From: Candidatus Methanofrustulum fimipullorum
Lineage (GTDB): Archaea > Halobacteriota > Methanosarcinia > Methanosarcinales > Methanosarcinaceae
Assembly: GCA_012518265.1 (NCBI GenBank)
Contig: JAAYST010000026.1
Coordinates: 1-32,804 of the forward strand
Direction of reading: 5' to 3'
DNA: 32,804 bases
Under the pieces are notes generated by a model. The model did no database searches. It saw nothing but the letters and a program-made list of their open reading frames with translations, and was not told where the DNA came from. Positions 24,725 through 31,095 of this stretch are shown one piece after another. Every line of letters begins with the position of its first letter. Positions within the stretch are counted from its first letter, which is position 1. Made by a program: the position numbers and the translations under genes.

Positions 24725-24870
24725 AAATGTGCTGAAATAAAATTAATCAAAATAAAATTAATCAAAATAAAATAAATCAAAAGAAAATAAAATAAATAAA
24801 AAGAAAATAAAATAAATAAAAAGAAAATAAATAAAAAGAAAATAAAATAAATCAAAAGATACTGAAAACA
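24725..24870. repeat. AT-rich tandem repeats before the coiled-coil gene
   Basis: Units of AATAAAATTAATCAAA and AATAAATAAAAAGAAA recur with small changes through the whole gap. A minus-strand reading frame rich in Phe, Leu and Ile here is produced by the repeat and is not supported as a gene. Confidence 0.75.
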
Positions 24871-24889
24871 AAACGGAAATTGATTGAAG

Positions 24890-26167
24890 ATGAATTTTTT
24901 AAAAAAGCTTTTCGGAATCAAAAAAGAAGTAAAAAGCGAACCGGAGGTTATGACTCCCGATGAGTTTTATGAAACTTTATTGATTGAAAACGAAAAAGTA
25001 GAAAATGATTCTACTGTTGCTTTTAAAAAATATGAAAACGATTTAAAAACTGCTTTAAATTCACTTGAAGAAAGTAATGTTCAATTAACAGATGCAAAAG
25101 TTACCGGGACTTTTGATATAAGAGTTGTAAAACGGGCAAAATCCAATAGGGAAAATGTAAAAAAGCAGGTCGATATTTTAGTAAACAAATTAAAGCCGCC
25201 TGAAGAACCGAGTTTAAACAATATTTTTGAATTTAACGAAAGTTCAATTGCTTCTATAAATTCGTGTTTGGAAAATATGGGCAGGAGTTTTTATTACACT
25301 AAAGCCGTATTTCCCGCGGAGTCTGATAAAGTATCAAGCGACCTTAAAAGTGTCGGTGACTTGATTAATGAAATAAATAATGAAATCTCTGTTTTCAGAA
25401 AAAAATATAACAGAAACAATATTGCGATTTCCGCAGTAGAAGAGTTAAATAAAAAAACAGATTCGGAACAAAACGAACAGGCTTTAATAGATAAGAAGAG
25501 AAACGAAATTGAAAAGTTAAACGAAGAGTTAAAAAATTTGGAAAAACGAATAGAAGATTATTATGAAAGTGAAGATGGAAAAGAAATAACTCTTCTTAAA
25601 AAAGAAACTGAACAATTAAAAGAGGAAGAAAAGGTCGCATTTGACAATATAAAAGCGCTTGTTTTGCCGCTTTTCGGAAATATTTCGGCAATCGTTAAAC
25701 TTCACGAATCAAAAAGATACGGCGTTGATCCTGAATTTAAAAAACGGCTTGAAAAAATAGAAAACGATATTGACACAAATTTGGAATATTTAAATGCTGA
25801 TTTTTTCTCAAAACTCAAAGAGATATTTAAAGACGAAAATTTGGATATTCAAGATCATAAAAAAGAAAAAGCGTATGAAAACTGTGAATTTGCCGAAAAA
25901 CAAATAGGAATAAGAACGGACAAATACAAAAACATACAAAAAGAAATCGAGCAAAAACAAAACAAAATTAAAAATTTCAATATCGATGAAATAAATAAAT
26001 CGGTAAAGGAAAAAGAAGAAATCCTTTTAAAAATCAAACAAATAGAAAACGAGTGCGAAGAAAGCATAAGAAAAAAAGACGCAATTTCAAAACAAAGAAA
26101 CGAAGCAAAGTCAGATTTGGAAAAAATAATAAACTCGTTTGAAAAGAAAATAGAAATAAAGTTTTAA
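24890..26167 (+). CDS. Coiled-coil protein of unknown function
   Basis: I do not recognise this 425-residue protein. It begins with a short basic, hydrophobic stretch (MNFLKKLFGIKKE) that could lie on a membrane surface. Two long charged heptad-rich regions follow, at about residues 190-250 (EKLNEELKNLEKRIEDYY) and 330-420 (KNIQKEIEQKQNKI and onwards), separated by a more hydrophobic segment around LVLPLFGNISAIV. There is no signal peptide, enzyme motif or metal site. A structural or scaffolding role is only a guess. A TTG at 24884 is in frame; the ATG at 24890 is preferred. Its last codons and stop form the first unit of the 23-bp array that follows. Confidence 0.7.
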   Translation: MNFLKKLFGIKKEVKSEPEVMTPDEFYETLLIENEKVENDSTVAFKKYENDLKTALNSLEESNVQLTDAKVTGTFDIRVVKRAKSNRENVKKQVDILVNKLKPPEEPSLNNIFEFNESSIASINSCLENMGRSFYYTKAVFPAESDKVSSDLKSVGDLINEINNEISVFRKKYNRNNIAISAVEELNKKTDSEQNEQALIDKKRNEIEKLNEELKNLEKRIEDYYESEDGKEITLLKKETEQLKEEEKVAFDNIKALVLPLFGNISAIVKLHESKRYGVDPEFKKRLEKIENDIDTNLEYLNADFFSKLKEIFKDENLDIQDHKKEKAYENCEFAEKQIGIRTDKYKNIQKEIEQKQNKIKNFNIDEINKSVKEKEEILLKIKQIENECEESIRKKDAISKQRNEAKSDLEKIINSFEKKIEIKF

Positions 26168-26407
26168 GAACTAAATAAATAAAGTTTTAAGAACTAAATA
26201 AATAAAGTTTTAAGAACTAAACAAATAAAGTTTTAAGAACTAAATAAATAAAGTTTTAAGAACTAAATAAATAAAGTTTTAAGAACTAAATAAATAAAGT
26301 TTTAAAAAACAAATAAATAAAGTTTAAAAAACAAATAGAGATAAAGTTTTAAAAAACAAATAGAGATAAAGTTTTAAAAAACAAATAGAGATAAAGTTTT
26401 AAAAAAC
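26155..26407. repeat. 23-25-bp tandem repeat seeded by the 3' end of the coiled-coil gene
   Basis: The unit GTTTTAAGAACTAAATAAAT plus AAA recurs at 26161, 26184, 26207, 26230, 26253, 26276 and 26299, exactly 23 bp apart. Variant units with GTTTTAAAAAACAAATAGAG follow at 26322, 26346, 26371 and 26396, 24-25 bp apart. The first unit includes the stop codon of the coiled-coil gene (26165-26167), and AATAAAGTTTTAA, the end of the gene, recurs in most later copies. The array ends at the terminator hairpin. Confidence 0.92.
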
Positions 26408-26433
26408 AAAAACGGTTTCTTGAAACCGTTTTT
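26408..26433. terminator. Bidirectional terminator hairpin
   Basis: AAAAACGGTTTC, loop TT, GAAACCGTTTTT forms a 12-bp stem with A-runs and T-runs at its base on both strands. It lies between the convergent coiled-coil gene and tmk, 11 nt beyond the tmk stop, so it can serve both. Confidence 0.75.
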
Positions 26434-26443
26434 TAAACTTCAG

Positions 26444-27139
26444 TTAATCGTTTATTAATTTTAGTATAACTTCGTGTATTTCGTCCAAAATTTCATTTTG
26501 CGGTTTTGTTGCATCGATTAAATATATTCGACTTGGGTATTTGTCTTTAAGTTTTAAAAAGTTTTTTCTTACTTTTTCTAAAAATTCCTTTTTTTCGAAT
26601 TTCGTAATTTCATCTCGATTTTTACAGCGTTTTATTGAGACTTCTGGCGGCAAATCAAAATAAAAAGTAAGGTCGGGTACAACTGTCCAAGGTTTATGGA
26701 GTTGTTCTATAAATTCCGTTGAATTTGGAATTATGTTTTCAAGAGTTACGCCCTGATATGAAATTCGACTGTCGGAATATCTGTCGGAAATTACGATTTT
26801 TCCTAATTTTAATTCCGGTTTTATAACGTTTTCCAAATGACTTGAATGGTCCGCCAAAAATAAAAAAAGCTCGGAAAGAGGATCAATGTCCTTTTCAAAA
26901 GATTCGTAAACAAAGTCACCTGTAAATGTGTTTTTTGTCGGCTCACGCGTAAATACTGCTGAGGCGGGCAATTTTCCCGACTCTTTTAATAGCTCCAATG
27001 TGGTAGTCTTTCCGGCACCGTCAATTCCTTCAAAAGTTATAAGTTTTCCGGATTTTTCGGGTTTACATAGTTTTCCGGATTCGTCCGGTTTACAAGTTTT
27101 TTCGAATTTATCGTAACTTCCCGATTTGATAATCGTCAT
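26444..27139 (-). CDS. tmk: dTMP (thymidylate) kinase with a repeated N-terminal extension
   Basis: Tmk phosphorylates dTMP to dTDP for DNA synthesis. The core shows KLITFEGIDGAGKTTTLELL (P-loop), FTREPT (DRE/REP-type loop), ISDRYSDSRISYQG and LTFYFDLPPE. The family normally starts directly at the LITFEG strand. Here about 33 residues precede it, containing two 9-residue copies of CKPxxSGKL, the second leading straight into the conserved strand. No other start codon lies in the extension, and a TATA-like TTATATAATT is centred about 27 nt before the ATG at 27139, so the extension is probably translated. ahbD is divergent across a 188-nt gap. Confidence 0.92.
   Translation of the reverse strand: MTIIKSGSYDKFEKTCKPDESGKLCKPEKSGKLITFEGIDGAGKTTTLELLKESGKLPASAVFTREPTKNTFTGDFVYESFEKDIDPLSELFLFLADHSSHLENVIKPELKLGKIVISDRYSDSRISYQGVTLENIIPNSTEFIEQLHKPWTVVPDLTFYFDLPPEVSIKRCKNRDEITKFEKKEFLEKVRKNFLKLKDKYPSRIYLIDATKPQNEILDEIHEVILKLIND
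27041..27103. repeat. 27-bp tandem repeat in the tmk N-terminal extension
   Basis: Units at 27041-27067 and 27068-27094 share the pattern AGTTTTCCGGATT, a variable six bases and GTTTACA, and a third partial unit follows. They encode the CKPxxSGKL blocks. Confidence 0.8.
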
Positions 27140-27160
27140 AATTTGAAAATAAGCAATTTA

Positions 27161-27170
27161 AATTATATAA
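27161..27170 (-). promoter_or_regulatory. tmk TATA box
   Basis: TTATATAATT on the minus strand is centred about 27 nt before the tmk ATG, with no ribosome binding site between. This fits a leaderless transcript and supports the extended N-terminus. Confidence 0.55.
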
Positions 27171-27260
27171 TGTTGTTTGTTTAGAGATATATTTTTAACG
27201 GAAACGATTCTTATTTATAAATAGAATGTTTTTATAGCATTTTAATTATTAATGAAAACT

Positions 27261-27322
27261 AATATACAATTGCAATTTTTATAAAGTAAGTTGCAAAATG
27301 AATAAAAGTAAAAGTGGAGTGA
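27261..27322 (+). promoter_or_regulatory. ahbD promoter and ribosome binding site
   Basis: TACAATTGCAATT is followed by the TATA-like TTTTTATAAAG. GGAGTGA (27316-27322) lies five bases before the ATG at 27328. This ribosome binding site decides the start against the upstream ATG at 27298. Confidence 0.55.
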
Positions 27323-27327
27323 TTTTA

Positions 27328-28383
27328 ATGGAAATTCAACCGCCTCGCGTAATTGCCTGGGAGACGACTGCTGCGTGTAATTTGGAGTGTAAACATTGCA
27401 GAGGCAATTCTACATTTGAAAAGCCGGAAAACGAGTTGACGACAGACGAGTCTAAAAAGCTTTTGGACGAAATAAAAAAAGCCGGAAATCCTATAATCAT
27501 ATTAAGCGGCGGTGAGCCGCTTATGAGAGAAGATATTACGGAAATCATAAAGTACGGAACCGATTTGGGTTTTCGTATGACTTTGGCAACTAACGGAACT
27601 TTAATTACTGAAAAAAAAGCAATGGAAATAAAAGAAGCGGGAATAAAACGTGTAAGCATTAGTCTTGACGGAAGAATTGACACACATGACGCTTTCAGAT
27701 GTCAGCCTGGCTGTTTTAAAAGATCGATGGAGGGAATTGAAAATCTCAAAAAAGCAGGTGTGGAATTTCAAATAAATACGACTGTTTCAAGATTTAATAT
27801 AAATGAATTGGAAGACGTGCATAATTTTGCAAAAGAAACTGGTGCTGTCGCCCACCACTTTTTCTTTTTAGTTCCGACAGGTAGAGGTTCGGAATTAAGC
27901 GAATTTGAAATAACTCCGGAGGAATATGAACGTGCGCTTGAATGGCTTTATGAAGAAGTTAAGAAAAGGAAAATTCAGATTCGTCCGACATGCGCTCCCC
28001 ATTTTTTCAGAATCATGAGACAAAAAGCAAAAGAAGAAGGAATAAAAATCACACACGAAACTCATGGATTAAATGCTATGACGAAAGGTTGTCTTGGCGG
28101 AATTACGTTTGGATTCGTATCAAGCGTCGGAGAAGTAAATCCGTGCGGCTATCTGCCCGTTTCCGCAGGAAATGTAAGAGATACGCCTTTTAAAGAAATA
28201 TGGGAAAATGCAAAAGTATTTAACGATTTGAGAAATTACGACGAATATGAAGGAAAATGCGGAATTTGTGAATACAAAAGAGTTTGCGGAGGCTGCAGAG
28301 CAAGAGCTTATGCCGAAACTGGAAATTATATGAAAGAAGAGCCGCTTTGCTCATATGTTCCGATAAAAATTAAAGAAAATTAA
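27328..28383 (+). CDS. ahbD: Radical SAM heme synthase (AhbD family)
   Basis: AhbD oxidatively decarboxylates two propionates of iron-coproporphyrin III to give heme b, the last step of the siroheme-dependent heme route. The 351-residue product begins MEIQPPRVIAWETT and has the radical-SAM cluster CNLECKHC (Cys17, 21, 24), LSGGEPLMR for SAM, and a C-terminal SPASM-type domain with Cys in KGCLGG, NPCGY and GKCGICEYKRVCGGCRARA for extra clusters. The related AhbC starts quite differently. ahbA and ahbB downstream confirm the pathway, although 840 nt of repeats intervene. Related enzymes use other substrates, so AhbD is a family-plus-context call. Whether the organism makes heme depends on ahbC elsewhere. 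Confidence 0.85.
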   Translation: MEIQPPRVIAWETTAACNLECKHCRGNSTFEKPENELTTDESKKLLDEIKKAGNPIIILSGGEPLMREDITEIIKYGTDLGFRMTLATNGTLITEKKAMEIKEAGIKRVSISLDGRIDTHDAFRCQPGCFKRSMEGIENLKKAGVEFQINTTVSRFNINELEDVHNFAKETGAVAHHFFFLVPTGRGSELSEFEITPEEYERALEWLYEEVKKRKIQIRPTCAPHFFRIMRQKAKEEGIKITHETHGLNAMTKGCLGGITFGFVSSVGEVNPCGYLPVSAGNVRDTPFKEIWENAKVFNDLRNYDEYEGKCGICEYKRVCGGCRARAYAETGNYMKEEPLCSYVPIKIKEN

Positions 28384-28410
28384 TTAAAAAAAAAGAAAAA
28401 AATAAAAAAA

Positions 28411-28440
28411 AACGAGGAAACGGCGTAATCATTGACTAAA
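28411..28440 (+). repeat. Left-hand copy of the hairpin arm ahead of the 37-bp array
   Basis: ACGGCGTAATCATTGACT (28419-28436) matches the right arm of the hairpin at 28941-28958 except for one inserted A and the last bases. Degenerate related pieces (CGAGGCGACGGTTAAATCC, CATCCGTTAAATTC) continue to 28573. The array is thus flanked on both sides by related sequence. No gene is seen in 28384-28573. Confidence 0.6.
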
Positions 28441-28573
28441 AAAACGAGGCGACGGTTAAATCCTAAAATGAATAAAACTTGCCGCCGAAAATCTTAAAAA
28501 GCGCCGCAACCGAAAAAAAAAACGAAATCGGGGCATTACATCTAAAACGAAAAAACCGAAGCATCCGTTAAAT

Positions 28574-28918
28574 TCTTAGCGTCTATGATACGACCTGGCA
28601 GCATTTATCATTTATAATCTTAGAGTCTATGATACGACCCGGCAGCATTTATAATCTTAGCGTCTATGATACGACCCGGCAGCTTTTATAATCTTAGAGT
28701 CTATGATACGACCTGGCAGCATTTATAATCTTAGAGTCTATGATACGACCCGGCAGCATTTATAATCTTAGAGTCTATGATACGACCCGGCAGCATTTAT
28801 AATCTTAGCGTCTATGATACGACCTGACAGCTTTTATAATCTTAGGGTCTATGATACGACCCGGCAGCATTTATAATCTTAGAGTCTATGATACGACCCG
28901 GCAGCTTTTAAATTCTTA
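28574..28918 (+). repeat. 37-bp tandem array, about nine units, between ahbD and ahbA
   Basis: Units begin with TCTTAG at 28574, 28618, 28655, 28692, 28729, 28766, 28803, 28840 and 28877, and a tenth starts at 28914 (TCTTAA) and turns into the hairpin. All intervals are 37 bp except the first (44). The core is GTCTATGATACGACC followed by YGGCAGCATTTATAA-like sequence. Variation is confined to a few positions (GAG, GCG or GGG; CCC or CCT; CAT or CTT). The unit is much richer in G/C than the surrounding gap and is not a multiple of three, so it does not code for protein repeats. There are no unique spacers, so it is not CRISPR. Confidence 0.93.
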
Positions 28919-28958
28919 ATGTCAATGATACGCCGTAGAAACGGCGTATCATTGACAT
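28919..28958 (+). other. Perfect 18-bp hairpin capping the 37-bp array
   Basis: ATGTCAATGATACGCCGT, loop AGAA, then the exact reverse complement. The left arm resembles the array core (GTCAATGATACG against GTCTATGATACG), so the hairpin looks like a diverged array unit followed by its inverted copy. An A-run follows rather than a T-run, so it is not a typical terminator for the plus strand. Possible roles are RNA stabilisation or an end structure of the array. Confidence 0.85.
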
Positions 28959-29035
28959 AAAAAAATGGCCCCCGGGAAAATCTTGAAATGCCCGCCCGGC
29001 AAAAAAAAACGGACGCCAGGTGTTTTATTTAGATT

Positions 29036-29150
29036 GAAGAAAAAACAATAAAATACAAAAAACAATAAAATACAAAAAATAATAAAATACAAAAATAATA
29101 AAATACAAAAATAATAAAATACAAAAATAATAAAACGCAAAATAACAAAA
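29036..29150. repeat. AATAAAATACAAAAA tandem repeat before ahbA
   Basis: About seven copies of a 15-17-bp unit AATAAAATACAAAAA run through this part of the ahbD-ahbA gap. It is plain AT-rich sequence without other visible signals. Together with the 37-bp array and 28959-29035 (G/C-rich GGCCCCCGGG and CCCGCCCGGC patches) it accounts for the long gap. Confidence 0.8.
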
Positions 29151-29223
29151 AAAATGGCAAAAACGTCAGAAGAAAACGAAATTGAAAATCCGGAAAAAAA
29201 TAATAAACAGAGGTTGAATCGAT

Positions 29224-29715
29224 ATGGAAATGGAAAAAGGAGAAATAGAAAATTCCGGGATTATTGAAATGGACGAAATCGATAAGAAAATTATTAACAA
29301 AATTCAGCTTGAGTTTCCCCTTTCAACTCGGCCGTTTAGAGATATTTCAAACGAATTGAATATACCGGAAGAAGAAGTTATAGAAAGGCTTAAGCGTTTG
29401 AAAAGTCTCGGCGCAATAAGACGGATAGGACCGATAATAAATACAAGGAAAATCGGGGGCTCAAACACTCTTGTAGGAGTTAAAGTGCCGGAATATGATA
29501 TAGAACGTGTCGCCGAATTCATAAACAATTATACGGAAGTTTCACATAATTATTTAAGAGATGCAGACGTTAACATTTGGTTTACGCTTTCCGCTCCAAA
29601 TAGAGAAAGAATCGATGAAATATTACAAGAAATCAAAGACGAATTCGGATACCCGATATTGGATTTGCCCACGATCAACCAGTACAAAATACAAGTTTAC
29701 TTTGATTTGAAATGA
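29224..29715 (+). CDS. ahbA: Siroheme decarboxylase subunit AhbA
   Basis: AhbA with AhbB removes two acetate carboxyls from siroheme to give 12,18-didecarboxysiroheme. Both belong to the Lrp/AsnC fold but act as enzymes. The 163-residue product has an N-terminal helix-turn-helix (EFPLSTRPFRDISNEL, then RLKRLKSLGAIRRIGP) and a C-terminal domain with RKIGGSNTLVGVKVP, EVSHNYLRDADVNIWFT and QVYFDL. The SHNYLRD/NIWFT pattern is typical of AhbA rather than AhbB. GAGGT lies about nine bases before the ATG. A short frame from 29154 overlaps the start. ahbB follows after 45 nt. Confidence 0.87.
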   Translation: MEMEKGEIENSGIIEMDEIDKKIINKIQLEFPLSTRPFRDISNELNIPEEEVIERLKRLKSLGAIRRIGPIINTRKIGGSNTLVGVKVPEYDIERVAEFINNYTEVSHNYLRDADVNIWFTLSAPNRERIDEILQEIKDEFGYPILDLPTINQYKIQVYFDLK

Positions 29716-29748
29716 ATGAAAATAAATGGAAATGAATGAAAATGAACG
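29709..29748. repeat. 20-bp direct repeat at the ahbA 3' end
   Basis: GAAATGAATGAAAATAAATG (29709-29728) is repeated as GAAATGAATGAAAATGAACG (29729-29748). The ahbA stop codon (29713-29715) is in the first copy. The second copy provides part of the ahbB ribosome binding site region. Confidence 0.8.
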
Positions 29749-29760
29749 GAGTTGGTTATT

Positions 29761-30267
29761 TTGGAGAATATCGGAAATTACGAAAAAGCTTATGAAATGA
29801 CGGAAAATGATTTAAAAATAATAAGAAGCCTTCAGGACGGAATCGAATTTGAATCCAATCCGTACTCAAAAATCGCATCCGATTTGGGTATGACGGAACA
29901 AGAAGTAGTCGACGCAATAAAAAATTTAATTGACAAAAAAATGATAAGAAGATTCGGTGCATCGATTGCTCACAGAAAAATCGGTTTTGTTTACAATTCG
30001 ATGATAGTATGGGACGTGCCTGATGAAAAAACAAAAGAAGTCGGAAAAATTATGGCCTCTTTTAAAGAAGTAAGCCACTGCTACGAAAGACCAAGATTTC
30101 CCGACCCGCCATACAATTGGCCGTACAATATGTTTACAATGGTCCACGCAACATCTAAAGAAGAATGCGAAGAAATGGCAAAAAGAATATCGGATGCAAC
30201 AAAAATTAAAAATTATAAACTCATATTCAGCACACGGGAATTCAAAAAAACGGGCGTTAGAATATAA
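29761..30267 (+). CDS. ahbB: Siroheme decarboxylase subunit AhbB
   Basis: Partner of AhbA in siroheme decarboxylation. The product has the Lrp/AsnC helix-turn-helix (SDLGMTEQEVVDAIKNL, then KKMIRRFGASIAHRKIGF) and the AhbB-typical segments MIVWDVPDE, EVSHCYERPRFPDPPYNW and NMFTMVHATSKEEC. The catalytic-type His and Arg of the SHCYxRP segment are kept. The start is uncertain: TTG at 29752 touches GGAG (29748-29751), TTG at 29761 has it at nine bases, and the first ATG is at 29797 (MTENDLKIIRS), which would still leave a complete domain. I chose 29761. Confidence 0.87.
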   Translation: MENIGNYEKAYEMTENDLKIIRSLQDGIEFESNPYSKIASDLGMTEQEVVDAIKNLIDKKMIRRFGASIAHRKIGFVYNSMIVWDVPDEKTKEVGKIMASFKEVSHCYERPRFPDPPYNWPYNMFTMVHATSKEECEEMAKRISDATKIKNYKLIFSTREFKKTGVRI

Positions 30268-30275
30268 TTAAAAAG

Positions 30276-30363
30276 AAAAGGAAAGGGAAAAAAATAAAAA
30301 AAAGAAAAGGGAAAAAGGAAAGGGAAAAAAATAAAAGAAAAGGAAAAAAGGAAAGGAAAGAGA
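30276..30363. repeat. Purine-rich repeat between ahbB and the precorrin-2 dehydrogenase gene
   Basis: An almost pure A/G stretch on the plus strand is made of GGAAAGGGAAAAAAATAAAA-like units repeated two to three times. GGAAAGAGAA just before the ATG may act as ribosome binding site. Confidence 0.7.
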
Positions 30364-30364
30364 A

Positions 30365-31066
30365 ATGGAAAAGATGCAAAAAGACAACAAAGGAAATGAA
30401 GAAAAGGAAAAAGATTATGTTCCGCTGATGATTTCTCTTTCGGGGAAAAATGTTGTAATATTTGGCGGGGGAGAAGTTGCCGAACGAAAAGCTTTAAGAT
30501 TTATGGACAGTTCAAATGTAATCGTTTATAGCCCTACATTTACTGAAGCTTTGGAAAAAGCAAATGAAGAAAAAAAACTCAAAGCTGTTTCTCTTTCCTT
30601 AAAAACTTCAAAAGAACAGGTAGAACCTATAATATCTGATGCGTTTTTAGTAATTCCTGCAACCTCGGATACGAAGTTGAATTCGTTTATAACTGATTTG
30701 GCGAAACAAAAAAATATTCTTGTAAATTCTGTAGACGGAGCAAACGAAGTCGTAATTCCGTCGACTGTTAAAATGGGCGGACTGACGATTGCGATTTCAT
30801 CAAAAGGTTTGAGTCCCGCCGCAACAAAACTTGCAAGAATGAGAATAGAAACGGTAATTACAAAAGATTTCGAATATATGATTGAGATTCAAAACGAACT
30901 CAGAACATATTTAAAAGAAAAAGTGGACGACCAAAAACAAAGACAAAAAATTATCTGGGAAATACTTAAATCAGAAGAAATATGGAATGAAATAAAAGTA
31001 TCAAAAGAGTCGGCGACAAAAAAAGCGTTCGAAAAAGCCGAAAGAATGATTAAAGATTTGTCGTAA
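30365..31066 (+). CDS. Precorrin-2 dehydrogenase (CysG N-terminal/Met8p-like)
   Basis: The enzyme oxidises precorrin-2 to sirohydrochlorin with NAD, and some relatives also insert iron to give siroheme. Sirohydrochlorin leads both to siroheme, the AhbA/B substrate, and to coenzyme F430. The 233-residue product starts with an acidic/Lys-rich tail of about 17 residues, then YVPLMISLSGKNVVIFGGGEVAERKA is split by the usual strand-loop-helix, with FGGGEVAERKA as the NAD loop. VNSVDGANEVVIPS and AISSKGLSPAATKLAR are the other family landmarks. The C-terminal helical part is about as long as in archaeal homologues. Position after ahbAB fits a tetrapyrrole operon. Confidence 0.88.
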   Translation: MEKMQKDNKGNEEKEKDYVPLMISLSGKNVVIFGGGEVAERKALRFMDSSNVIVYSPTFTEALEKANEEKKLKAVSLSLKTSKEQVEPIISDAFLVIPATSDTKLNSFITDLAKQKNILVNSVDGANEVVIPSTVKMGGLTIAISSKGLSPAATKLARMRIETVITKDFEYMIEIQNELRTYLKEKVDDQKQRQKIIWEILKSEEIWNEIKVSKESATKKAFEKAERMIKDLS

Positions 31067-31095
31067 CAGACAAACAAATCGAAATCGTGACGAAA

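Noticed and set aside
24682-24921. Minus-strand hydrophobic 79-residue frame
   Set aside because: It is made of AT-rich tandem repeats and only mimics a membrane protein.
28574-28918. Possible CRISPR array
   Set aside because: The 37-bp period is made wholly of conserved repeat; there are no variable spacers and no cas genes nearby.
28949-29140. Minus-strand Phe/Ile-rich 63-residue frame
   Set aside because: It is translated simple repeat between ahbD and ahbA, with no supported start signal or conserved motif.
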